DNA of 64,000 bases from Pomphorhynchus laevis (GCA_012934845.2 WNNJ02000862.1:1-64000); one strand, 5' to 3'; shown: positions 11,188 through 21,689, numbered from the stretch's first letter. Numbers and translations: made by a program. Notes: generated from the letters alone by a model not told the origin.

Positions 11188-13909
11188 ATGAATAACGAAT
11201 GTAGTGATATTCCGGTAAGCAAAATTGACACATATATATGAACAAATACGTCAATTGAGATAATCCTGCGCATAGTCAAATAGCGGATTGTTGCTTTTCT
11301 TTTTTGTTTATAATCGGAGCTTTCGACTGATATGTTTCGATGAACATAAACAGCTCATCCCAGATTTCTAACTATTAAGCGAGATAATTCTAATTCGATT
11401 TGTAGGCTTTTACGAATCAACATTTCGCCATGAGCATGTCAGTTACCCACCACTTCATATAATTGGTTAACTAATATTACTTTTCGAAATAGGCGTCGGA
11501 ATTAGTTAAGCGAAACAATGCCAAAGTAATCTACTCTACCTCAAGCGTTTAAAACATATTTTTTCTGTCTTTAGAATCTATCATCACAAATATGTTTAAT
11601 AAACAAATATTATAATTTAATATCTAATAAATAGGCATCAGTCGATTTATTTTCACTTGTACTTATGCAATTATTAAATTGACCAAGCACAATCACCTTT
11701 CTCGCATGTGGACTCTGAGAATAAATACAATCAGTGAATAAACCCCAATAAAAAGCAAACGGAGAATAATTACACCAGGAACAATCAAGTCCTAGCCCAA
11801 AGTACACATTTAGCAATTATATATAATTTTATTTTTTCTAAATCACTCTATTATCATGTATTTTACACTGTATTACTTTATTTTAGTCGATATTCTCTCT
11901 GACGAACACGTAAGTTCCTAATATATAAACTATTGTCTTGTATTTTTCTATTTACAGAGAAAAATCTGAACATACCTTGAACATAAATGATTCAAACAAT
12001 AATTTCTATATAAAGGAAGAAAATGATTCCAGATTTTTGCCAACAGTGGATCATTTTAATCAAAAGAGCCCAAACAACGCTACCATATGTAAGAATTATT
12101 AATTGATCAAATACTAATGTAATGTTTATATCAAATATGTTATATATAGAGCTTGTACTTTAATAGGGTATTAACGGCTAATTGAATGGTTCTATAATCA
12201 TATAAAACGATTATATATTGTAAATTTCATGAATTTCGTGATTTCATAAATACTAAATTTCATAAAGTTAGTATTTAATTATAATACATTTGTTTATTAA
12301 ATTGTGTTAGTGTGATTTTTATTATATTCTCATGTTAGTATTTTTAAAGAGTATATTACGCTTTTAAGGATCAATCTAAATTCGGAATTTAGTTTTTGAT
12401 TTTATATTTTTAAGTTATCTACATTTATAATAAATACATTTATATTATCAATAATTTATTTCTAATTATTAATTTATGCAATTTAATAGGCAAGTATTTA
12501 TTTGCTCTAAAATACAAAATTAATTTAAAACATGGTTAATATTTAAAGGTCAATTATCTATTTGTAGAAGTAGGTTGGACCCCAAAAATATATTAGCCTG
12601 GATTATAAGAATTTCAATTAATTGAAGTGCTTGATTTTTCGCTGTTTTATTAATTTAGGAAGAATGCTCTTAAATCAATTTGAAAGAGCAACAAAGTTTG
12701 TTACACTATGAGAGTACGTACACAATGCATGATGTCTAAATCAATTATGTTTGCTTCATCGTGAGGCATCTTAATTGAGCAGTTTGATTTTTTAAGTGGA
12801 TGATTTTGATTTTTTAATGGAACAATTAAGCTAGACTGGCGTTTTTCAAAGTGCGATAGCTCATCTGAAAAGATGATCATCAGCTGATGTGGCTAGGACA
12901 CGTTTTGAAGATGTCGAGGGATCGCCTTTCATTGAGGGTTTTCTAGGCCGGACTCTTCGGAAAGAGACCTCGAGTTAGACCTCGGTATCGGTGGAGAGAT
13001 CAAATCTTGAAACTAACCGGATATCGTCTTGGGTTATCTGAAAGATAACTCTGATCAGTCGCCCAGGATCGCGATGTTTGGAGTGTTTGGTTCGTACACT
13101 ACCTCTACGACCCGACACCCGGACCAGAAGTTGACAAGAAAAATCTGGTTTTACTTTTATTTTTATTGTCAAGAAATTGTTGCTGCTAGCTCATCTGACA
13201 CACAGAACAATTTTGTTTTGAATGAAAGCAATTGAGCCATATGATGTTTTATGGATTTACCGGTAATATTAAGGAAATGATTATAATTGGAACCATTGAC
13301 GAATAGTAAGATTATCTAGTTTAAAACAAATTGAAGTAAACGAATTAAATATTATTTGAATAATTGCGAAACACGTTTATTTTATGATATAGAAGTGAAC
13401 AAAATTGTTAGGAATAAATTATTAATGCTAATAATAATCGAAACAACCTCATGTTTTACGCAGAAATGCTTTTTACACTTTATTTCAATTGGATAACGTG
13501 AGTTGTTGACAAAATGTCAACGACTCACATAATATAAAAAAACAATTTCATAATATTTGATAAATATTATGAAATTTATAAATTGAATATTTTTACATTC
13601 CAATTAAAATGTCAAATTAAATTTTGTTTATAGGATATGGGATATTTAGTAACAAATATTTCGAAATTTGTTTTAGCTTATATTAAATAAATGGCAAAGG
13701 GAGAGCTGAAATTCAAAGTTTATTAGTTTGTATCTTCGAACCGTATAACTATTTAATATGAAATTATTCTAGCCGTAAACAAATGGGGTGCGTTTGAAGA
13801 TGATGGATCGATGCAATTAAGAAGAAAACAAACAGTAGAAAATGTTGAACTCGATAGTCTAATCTCAAATGAATATAATTCTTTCGACAATTACCTCAGT
13901 GATCTGTAA
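11188..13909 (+). CDS. Small four-exon gene, 105 aa, function unknown
   Basis: Exons are 11188-11214, 11887-11909, 11958-12088 and 13773-13909. All introns are GT-AG and the phases (0, 2, 1) join exactly, giving 318 nt that begin with ATG and end with TAA. Intron 2 is only 48 nt. Intron 3 (1,684 nt) contains a LINE fragment. The product is hydrophilic, rich in Asn, Ser and acidic residues, with no signal peptide or membrane span. Its C-terminal exon is the most structured-looking part: NKWGAFEDDGS, then QLRRKQTVENVE (RRKQT resembles a basophilic-kinase site), ending DNYLSDL. I do not recognise a family. The ATG follows a strong acceptor (CTTTCTCATCTACAG) directly, so this exon is either internal to a 5' UTR-containing transcript, trans-spliced, or preceded by another coding exon (candidate at 10883). 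The perfect phase chain makes chance unlikely. Two HSE arrays lie 1.1-1.4 kb upstream. Confidence 0.65.
12860..13110 (+). mobile_element. LINE ORF2 C-terminal fragment in an intron
   Basis: The plus strand reads QLMWLGHVLKMSRDRLSLRV, then after an in-frame TAG it continues KRPRVRPRYRWRDQ, and after another break VAQDRDVW. This is the common LINE C-terminal signature 'RWLGHVLRM...RPRLRWRD...A.DRD.WR'. It is a short dead fragment within intron 3 of the small gene, in the same orientation. Confidence 0.75.
13498..13575. repeat. Two adjacent hairpins upstream of exon 4
   Basis: GTGAGTTGTTGACA (13498-13511) pairs with TGTCAACGACTCAC (13515-13528) with one mismatch around a 3-base loop. A second palindrome, ATTTCATAATATTT with AATATTATGAAAT, lies at 13545-13575. 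Both are inside intron 3 of the small gene, about 200 bp before its last exon. Confidence 0.7.
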
Positions 13910-14096
13910 TATTTTTATGTTGATAGTGTTATTTTCGTGTGTTCCGTTATTGTTCACTAAAAACAATTTTGTTCATATTCCAAACTGTTTCAGTTTTAAT
14001 CCTGTAAAATACTGGTTTGTTATTTGCGTTAAATATTAATATATTTATTGTTCAATTATACGTTTGATGTACTATTATATTGTTTAGAGCGTTTAA

Positions 14097-15346
14097 ACAT
14101 AGAGGTAAAGAATAAAATAAGTCATTTTTCACAAATTTTCGACTATTGAAATAGTCTTTTTCGAGTGTAAGGCCTTAACATGAAAAATAAAAAGGTGATA
14201 GATAAATACAATAATCACGGAAGAAACCAACGATGAAATACTGATATACAATTCTACCGGATTTGTAGTGTGCTAATAGGGACGGCCAACTTCCAATTAT
14301 CTTTATTACAAACATCTTGTTAGAAGTTAGAATAACTTTGAATATGCATGTCTTCTCTTATCAGACGTAATTGTATGTTGCCTTCATTTTCCAAGACATT
14401 TGAGCTGGTAAAATCGAGGTTATAATAAATTTTAATAAATTTAATATACTCTGATATCCAGCAAATTGGAATATGCATGTCCCTGCTAACTACAAAATTA
14501 TGGCCCCTAAAACGCTCTATGATCAGACTTTAAACATATACCCGACACTAATTGTTAGGGATAGACAATTCCTGCGAATTACAAAAATGCTGGAATCTAG
14601 AGATATTCTCATATATGGAATGCGTCAGACAACTGTTGTCTCAATAATATAATTAATAACAATTCTTTGGAAGAAGGCTCGACTAAGAATCGAGTATTCA
14701 TACCAGCGATATTTATCAGTGATGGATACACTAATTTCTCAAAAAACAGCCTCCCAACAAATACTTCTGATTATATCATCTAAAGAAAGCTACTCTAACC
14801 GAACTATTTAAGAACAAACCGAAATATGAGTCGACTAATGTCACTTATAAAATCCCATGTCCAGCCAAATATTTTAGGCAAACAAAAAATGCTTAATAAC
14901 GAGAATTAAATTACATAAATATATTTTGAAAGAGTGATATTTCATCAGCATTGGTAAATCATTGGCTAAATCATAACCACGAACCTGATTTTTCCTGCTC
15001 CAAGATCTTAAAAATGAAGACAATCTAACCATAGGTCTGATAAGAGAAAACATGCATATTCAAAGTTATTCTAACACGATGTTTGTAATAAAGATAATTG
15101 GAAGTTGGCTATCCCTATTAGCACACTACAAATCCGGTAAAGTTGTATATCAGTATTTTATCGTTGGTTTCTTCCGTGATTATTGTATTTATCTATCACT
15201 TTTTATTTTTTATGTCAAGGAACAACACTTGAAAATAACTATCGCGAAAGTCGGAAACTTGCGATAAACGTCTTATTTTATTCTGTATCACGATGTTCAC
15301 TATTTAGGCCATCCGACGAGGTAACGACCCACAGGTTGCGAACTGC
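14097..15346. mobile_element. Long-inverted-repeat element with a hAT-like end
   Basis: About 14108-14420 is the imperfect reverse complement of about 14985-15287. Shared strings include ACAAATCCGGTAAA and TCGTTGGTTTCTTCCGTGA (given as read on the right side). On the right the element extends to 15346. There the reverse complement starts CAGCAGTTCGCAACCTGTGG, close to the hAT terminal pattern CAGNGGTTCTCAACC. The left terminus is not recognisable. No transposase is present, so this looks like a non-autonomous foldback element. Confidence 0.7.
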
Positions 15347-17004
15347 TGCGTTACGGGATTTAAAATAGTTTTCTGTAACAATTAACGAATATAAAATTAA
15401 ATTTTTTAGTACTTATGCCTAAGTGCATGCTATATACTACAATTTACTGCCTATCTACTGATTATTTTATTAATTCGTTAGCTTTTCTAATATTTATTTC
15501 TGATCTATTGTCTGTCCATTAAATATAGTATTACAACACCAAACATCTTCATTACTCGAAAATATCTTTAAGATATCATCACAAAGATTTTTTTATTGTT
15601 TTTGTTTTCTGATATTTTGTGCGAATAATTTTGTTATTTTAGTGTATATTATTCGTGTTAGTTTTAGGTAAAAAAAAGTAGGAATTGACTGTTGATCGCA
15701 CATTCTTTGCCTTAAATGCATCATTCTAACATTAAATATTATTACTCGAAAATATCGTTACGGTATTATTCCTTTAGGTTGTTTTAGTTTACTGCTTTGA
15801 TTAAAATGATTTAAAATAAAACTGAATTTAGTGGTTGCGTTCAAATGCCAAAACGATAATAATAACTATATTTTAATTTACCGGTTAACATATGAGGTTT
15901 ACGCGTTTATTGTACGGTTTAAGGTTTTATGTATTGCTTTGATTTTAATCATATAAATCTATTAGGATTAATTAATCTATTAGTGCCAAGTCATATTAGT
16001 AATTAGTCGCATATAAATAAAATGTTCAATTACATTTAGTACGAACACAAGTTAACTACATTTACGCACCTCATTGTAAGACTTGAAAAATATATTTTGC
16101 TTTAATTTTAATCATATAAATCTATTAGCGATTATCATAAACGATTTCGTAAATCATTTAAGCTAATTTATAATTTGACCAATTTAGTAATTATCTAATT
16201 AGTTCAAATGAAATTACTTAAACTTACAGCTGTAACGTTTAAATAATTTGGCATTGCGATTCAGATCGTTATAAAAACTTAACGAATTCATTAGTAATCA
16301 ATTATAAATGCCAATATACAGTGATTTTGAAGTTTATCTGTTGCTTTATCTGAATGCCATTCAACAGATTTATAGTCAACGCTAAATAGTTTTTTAAATT
16401 ATACGACTAATTTTGTGCATATACGACCGTTTCAAGTTTTTGCAATTAAATTAAACAATACGAATTAATAAACGAAATTATAGTGAAGCTTTAGAGATAA
16501 CTAGAGCTCCACTATACATGAAAATAGATAATTGTCAAGTTCGTAATTTACTGATGTTTAGTAAAGTATATATGATTATATATGCAGAGTATATATGCAG
16601 CAATTGCAATAAAAAATTGGTTACCCCCCATTGAGACCATATTGTCAATATAAAAATAATGATAATTATAAGAATAATTATTAATAACTGTAAAAGACAA
16701 ACAAATGTCTTTAAATCTGGTCTTATTGTACGAATAATAATTGTATACAACATTTTGCAATAAAAAATCATTAATGCAATAAAAAATCTATTCAATTGCA
16801 AATACAATTTGTTAATCAGTTGAATATTCATTTATTTCGCAGCAATTAGAAGCTAAATAATTTCAATCAATTTATATATGCCATCAAAAAATGAACAACT
16901 TAATAAACAAAACTTCTTCTAATCCTATTTCAAAATAAAGTTTTTCATTTTATGCTATCTCATAGCAAGGCCCAATACAAAATTTATATCACAAAAACCG
17001 CAGA
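15347..17004. other. AT-rich intergenic stretch, no gene seen
   Basis: It holds loosely repeated strings such as TTTTAATCATATAAATCTAT near 15945 and 16107, and ATTACTCGAAAATATC near 15553 and 15740. The frames at 16535-16831 are low-complexity Ile/Leu/Tyr translations of AT-rich DNA and are not accepted as genes. The 3' UTR of the TPS-like gene should lie at the right edge. Confidence 0.5.
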
Positions 17005-19386
17005 CTACGTTAGTTCATCAAGCACATCTAAAAGGTCAGCAACAGCTATATAATTATTTGTGACGTTGCTCGTTCTAAATTGGATGATGTTAATTATTTT
17101 GCTTTCCAATTGTTTTCTCTTCAACATGGAATTATTATTCGATAACGATGTTGTCGATTTAGACAACGAATTCTTAACTAAATGTGCACTAAGCTTATCG
17201 CAAATAGCGATAAATGGGCTGTTGCAACATGCTGATAATTCCGCAATGTTAATGCCCTTATTTTCCGATATCTGAAGAAAATGGTGTGTTTGCGATACTT
17301 TTAATTTGAATTTGGTGATAGGAATCAAGAGGCGATTTACAAGTTGTAATGCCCGAGATCTGCCATATGTACTAAATAAATTTGTGTGATCCCAGCATAT
17401 AGACGTTAGACTTTCACTGACATGCGTACCTGGTGCACTTCTAACCGTTTCATTGATAATTTGGCGAACACTAGGCTTCCAGCAACTTTTATTTGTGTCT
17501 TCACTAACATCATTCCTTGTTGATTTCCATCTTGTTTCGTTACAATTGCGACAAAAGTTGCCTCCTTCGGCAAATAATATTATAGATTGCTTATTTTTTA
17601 GGATTTGTCTGACTCTGTTAAATTCAACTGACGGAAACCATTTATCCAGGGTTGGTTTGTCCTCGTGGCTTAAAATAATTACAGATTTCAAAAGTGCAAG
17701 TTTTTGAATTGCACGCCACAACTTTGCACTATTTAATTGAAAATTTTCTTTGTTCGTAACATTATTGTTGTCAATGGCTATGCTACACCTGCTTAAGCCG
17801 AACACCATGAATGAACAAAGCCTGAACTTCTCGATAATTTCTTTTTTCCAAATTTTCTCATACTTGAGAATAGCTAGCCGTGTACGGGCATTGTGAGCCG
17901 CACTGACTTTCAAATGTGATATAAATTTATTAGCCCAATCGGACACTGTTGCTGAACGAATTTGGGCCTGTAGCTTTCGCATCAGCGCGATCCGTTCTTT
18001 CCTTGACATTTCTAGGGCCCTTCTAAGCTTAACAACCACATCTAGTTCGTCGTATGGATTTACTTGCAACGAATCATAAAATTGTTCGGCTGCTCCGGCA
18101 AATTCGCTTAAGATAAGAACGCCATCACCCGTTTTGTCCTTTGCTGCAATGTACTCTTTACAAACTAAGTTCATTCCATCTCGCAATGAAGCAACCAAAC
18201 ATATATCTGATTCACGATATATATTAATTATTTCTGATTTAAGTAGTATTTGACTTAAATATTTGATCGGTTCCCAATTAAATGTTGTAAAATGCCCATT
18301 CACTGATCCTATCAGAGTGCATATTTCACTTCGCAGCTCGTTCAAGCAAACGTCGTCCTTGAGATCCACAACAATCAAGAGTAATACTATTTTTTCAATA
18401 TATTCCGGGAACATTTGAAGTAAACGCCTGTACGCCTTTATTGTATGTGGCAGCCCTTTCGTGTAATCCATCCTGCATAGCGTAAGTATAATTTTTCTGT
18501 CATGAGATTTTAATCTTTCAAGATACATATCATTACACTGAATCATGTTATCGCAATAGTGTATCATATACTGATCACTAACAGGTGTGATATTTGCTAT
18601 AGAAGTACTATGTCCCAAATTTGTATCTTCTTTCGTGCAGTCCGCAATTTTTCTATAGTCAACAGGCATAGGGAGTATATCAATTGTTACTATGTGACGA
18701 TCATACGCGATTAAATTTCCTTGAATTATGCAATCATTAACCAAGTGATCTACCGAGCTTAAGAAATGTCTATAATGTTCTGATGTCTGTAGTCCAATAA
18801 GATCGGCTGCCAATAAACTTTTTAAGAGTGTTGTTCGACAATGCAGAGAACGAAACGTTTCATACGAAGGAAAAGGGACATGCAAGAAAAGTCCAATTAC
18901 AATATCGGGTATAAGTTCTCGCAAAAGTCCGGGAAGTAGTAAGAGTTGAAATCCATGTATCCAAACAAGTTTGCAGTCCATATCCTCAACAAGCTGACAA
19001 ATTATATTAGCAAAACGACGATTTACTTCATAAAATGTATCCCACTCTTTATCAGAATGATTTAAGACAGAAGTCTGATAATGGAAATATGGCCATAGCA
19101 TACCTCTACAGAACCCTTCATGAAACTGAGAGTACTCAATCTTGCTAAGGTTAACAGGCATTATTCTTTGCTTAATTAGTTCTGCTCTACTGAGTTTAGT
19201 TATCTGACCTGACTCACCGTGTGCTCCCGCCCATCCTACCCAGATATAATTGTAATTTTCGGAAAGACTATCTAAAGTAGTAGGTATTGCTCCTATGCTA
19301 GGAAAGACTAGGTCATTTTTACTTGCACGACTAGCAAGCGCCACTGGTAATTGATCAGTTACTAAAATAATCGTTTTGTCTTCCAT
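17005..19386 (-). CDS. Trehalose-6-phosphate synthase-like protein with degenerate phosphatase domain
   Basis: An intronless 793-codon frame; the first ATG is at 19386 (upstream TTG and TTA codons are in frame but are not starts). Residues about 5-495 are a GT20 (OtsA-type) domain: VGWAGAHG (50-57), MLWPYFHY (96-103), FLHVPFP (167-173), RMDYTKGLP (305-313), LRDGMNLV (401-408) and KEY (410-412). Residues about 520-735 align with the fused phosphatase (HAD) domain through ILFAEGGNF and the block around TYGRSRALQLVN, but the nucleophile DxDGT and the late GDDxTDE blocks are gone. In the GT20 domain the usual NR of 'SNRLP' is DQ (TDQLP, 10-14) and WIHDYHLL is WIHGFQLL (142-149), so acceptor-side or catalytic residues differ, while the UDP-glucose side (R305, K310, D403, E411) is kept. 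Known family role: UDP-glucose plus glucose-6-phosphate to trehalose-6-phosphate in the cytosol. A changed acceptor, low activity or a regulatory role is inferred. No close neighbour gene lies on the same strand. Confidence 0.9.
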   Translation of the reverse strand: MEDKTIILVTDQLPVALASRASKNDLVFPSIGAIPTTLDSLSENYNYIWVGWAGAHGESGQITKLSRAELIKQRIMPVNLSKIEYSQFHEGFCRGMLWPYFHYQTSVLNHSDKEWDTFYEVNRRFANIICQLVEDMDCKLVWIHGFQLLLLPGLLRELIPDIVIGLFLHVPFPSYETFRSLHCRTTLLKSLLAADLIGLQTSEHYRHFLSSVDHLVNDCIIQGNLIAYDRHIVTIDILPMPVDYRKIADCTKEDTNLGHSTSIANITPVSDQYMIHYCDNMIQCNDMYLERLKSHDRKIILTLCRMDYTKGLPHTIKAYRRLLQMFPEYIEKIVLLLIVVDLKDDVCLNELRSEICTLIGSVNGHFTTFNWEPIKYLSQILLKSEIINIYRESDICLVASLRDGMNLVCKEYIAAKDKTGDGVLILSEFAGAAEQFYDSLQVNPYDELDVVVKLRRALEMSRKERIALMRKLQAQIRSATVSDWANKFISHLKVSAAHNARTRLAILKYEKIWKKEIIEKFRLCSFMVFGLSRCSIAIDNNNVTNKENFQLNSAKLWRAIQKLALLKSVIILSHEDKPTLDKWFPSVEFNRVRQILKNKQSIILFAEGGNFCRNCNETRWKSTRNDVSEDTNKSCWKPSVRQIINETVRSAPGTHVSESLTSICWDHTNLFSTYGRSRALQLVNRLLIPITKFKLKVSQTHHFLQISENKGINIAELSACCNSPFIAICDKLSAHLVKNSLSKSTTSLSNNNSMLKRKQLESKIINIIQFRTSNVTNNYIAVADLLDVLDELT

Positions 19387-20590
19387 TAACAAGTTTAAGA
19401 TTTTTCGACTTTTTGATCATTCATTATAACACTTATTAGATACACGCATTTACAATTTCCAGAGTGCGTATTCTATTTTATATTTTGATTTTTCTTCTGA
19501 CGAAATGATTTATACTTTTTCTGTATTTTGTTGCATATAAACAATCATACGGGTCATGATAACAGATTAACCTATTATTTTCCTGAATTGAACTATATAG
19601 CTTTATGCTTATACACTCTGACGTATATTATGCTATATTGTAGGCTCAAATTCAAGTTGAGACAGAAGCAACACAAAAACTACTTTTAGATTCATGTAAC
19701 ACCAGTATATAGTGTGAATAAGTTAAAAATGAAGCAATCTTTAATTTTTATCTGGCAAAATTCGCGTAACCAATGGAAACAAACAAGAACTGCTTTATTT
19801 ATATGAAAACATTGTTCTTAAATATTCGAACTGTTGATTATTGATGTTTTTTTCACTTAAAAAGTATTATATACAAAAATATGTTTCTCGAATAAATTAA
19901 CAATTAAAATCAAAACAGATGCAAAATTAAATAAGCTAACCGAGTCTACGTATTTTATATTGCAAATTAAAAATAATGCAAAATAAAAGTTAAGTAATAA
20001 AAAATTAATTAATAATAAATAATTGTCATAAAATTATATAAATGCGGACTAAAAACTGTTCTATAAATGCCGAATTTTAACTATTCGTATTTTTGTTTTA
20101 GTTGATAATCAAATATTCTGTTTTGTATATAAATTGATGAAATATAAATTATTGATGTGTAAAAAAAACAATATAAATTATTGTATTTAATTCTAATAAT
20201 TTTTATTCAATTAGTGAGCACATTTATCCAGAAAGCCTTATTCTTAACAAAACCAATATTAATGATAAAGAAGGTGTATATCTAGATATGAACATTAAAT
20301 TAACATTAACAAAAACTACTATTAATTTATATCGTAAAAATGACATTTAAATTTACAAGAAACATATTTTTGCTTGAGCATTCATGCGTACCATATAATA
20401 TAAAATATAATACATTAAATAATGAAATTTTAAGAATTGCAACAATATGTATTGATATTGGCTTTCTTTAAAATCATTTAAATAATTCAATAGATGCCTA
20501 TTTTAAACTAGGTTACTATAAAAATAACATCAAGCAGAAAATAGTAAAATATATAAATCAACACAATAATATAAAGAATAAATTTAAACT
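19387..20590. other. AT-rich stretch upstream of the TPS-like gene, no gene seen
   Basis: This contains the 5' flank of the minus-strand TPS-like gene and very AT-rich DNA. No second exon, RNA gene or clear promoter element could be assigned. Confidence 0.5.
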
Positions 20591-20979
20591 CTAAAGTGGC
20601 AAATTTTTATGGATGGATAATAAATAATATACTTTATATTAGAATAAGATACTAGGTAGTTCTATCAGAGGAAATACATCATTAGCATGTATTTGGCCCC
20701 GCTGCTATGTTGGGTAGAAGAGTTAGGGGCCGAAACCTGATAGCATAGCAGTTCCTCCTGATGACCTCTAATTCTTATTCTGATACAACGTCTGTTATCA
20801 ATTAGTCAATTCATAAAAATTGATTTTTATTTTTAATTTAAGTTTATCATTCATCTTGATATAAATTATATAAAATCTTATAACAATTTTTTATTATTAA
20901 TTAATTTTTTATTATTTAACTTTTATTTTGCATTATTTTTAATTTGCAATATAAAATACGTAGACTCAGTTTATTTAAT
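20591..20979 (+). mobile_element. Family-M short element, GC-pairing subfamily
   Basis: A non-coding element of about 390 bp. It runs from AAGTGGCAAATTTTTATGG through a structured head (20664-20761) and an AT-rich body (TTAGTCAATTCATAAAAATT) to a tail, ACGTAGACTCAG. The direct repeat AATTTAAACT flanks it at 20581-20590 and 20980-20989, a possible 10-bp target duplication. It is closely similar to the copy at 44818. No coding capacity was seen, and the parent transposon family was not identified. Confidence 0.7.
20664..20761 (+). other. Structured head of family M (pseudoknot-like pairing)
   Basis: Four complementary pairs are visible. TCAGAGGAA (20665-20673) faces TTCCTCCTGA (20752-20761). 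AAATACAT (20672-20679) faces ATGTATTT (20687-20694). GGCCCC (20695-20700) faces GGGGCC (20726-20731). CTGCTATG (20702-20709) faces CATAGCAG (20744-20751). The last two interleave, so they could form together only as a pseudoknot, or act as alternatives. Whether RNA or DNA folds this way is inference. Confidence 0.55.
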
Positions 20980-21257
20980 AATTTAAACTGATTTGCTTAT
21001 TTCCAACATAAAGTTTACTAGATAAAATTCATATCTCCAAGAATTCAAAAGGCGTGAGGTGATATATTTATGAATGTTGATTGTATCATATAGCTAAAAT
21101 GACGAATCTCTGATAGATTTAATTCGGCACAACACTTTGTACCTTATACACTTTATACCAACAAAGTGTTTTGGATCAAATGATAGCAAAATATATTCTG
21201 CTGTACAAAAGTGTCATTCGTTTTTGCACAATAATTCGTCACTTATTAACTGATCAA

Positions 21258-21377
21258 AGAAGAGAGTGAATGACATCTTTATTGAAATCGAATTTTCAAT
21301 TTTTATCCTGATGATGATAGCAGTTAGCTATCGAAAATTCAATTTCAATAGCAATTCGATTCACTCTCTCATTTGAT
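21258..21377. repeat. Imperfect foldback hairpin
   Basis: The left arm GAGAGTGAATG...TTATTGAAATCGAATTTTC and the right arm ending GATTCACTCTCTC are reverse complements with a few gaps, about 45 bp each, around a short centre. It resembles a short foldback element. No target duplication was established. Confidence 0.65.
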
Positions 21378-21689
21378 TAATTAATAATTTTTGAGTGAAC
21401 AACAAATTTATAACATAATTCGTCACTTGCACTACACTTCGTCATTTTTGAATAACAAATCGTAACTTTTGTAAAAACATACAGTATAACGTTTGCATAA
21501 TATACTTTAACTTTTGCATTACTCTTTGTTATTTGCTCTACACTTGACACACACAGTTTAAATATTCTGATAACAATCCAGTAGATAATATCTGGAGAGC
21601 TGCACTGATGATATACCTGTGCAGTCATTGCTACAATTAAAATTCTGATCATTTCATTCTACACGTTGATAGAATCCAATTTATAAGCT

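Noticed and set aside
16535-16831. 98-codon Ile/Leu-rich frame on the minus strand
   Set aside because: Low-complexity translation of AT-rich DNA without conserved motifs or an exon context.
19387-19392. Start of the TPS-like protein two codons upstream of the ATG
   Set aside because: The upstream in-frame codons are TTG and TTA. The first ATG is at 19386, which is the normal eukaryotic start.
20695-20751. HDV-like ribozyme in family M
   Set aside because: The interleaved helices have the right topology, but no P3 stem is visible between the second helix strand and GGGGCC, and no convincing catalytic-C junction is present.
20664-20780. Hammerhead ribozyme in family M, suggested by CTGATGA and CGAAAC
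   Set aside because: Both core strings occur, but GAAAC comes before CTGATGA and there is no stem II joining CTGATGA to a following GAAA. The order does not fit type I, II or III folds, so only a generic structured head is reported.
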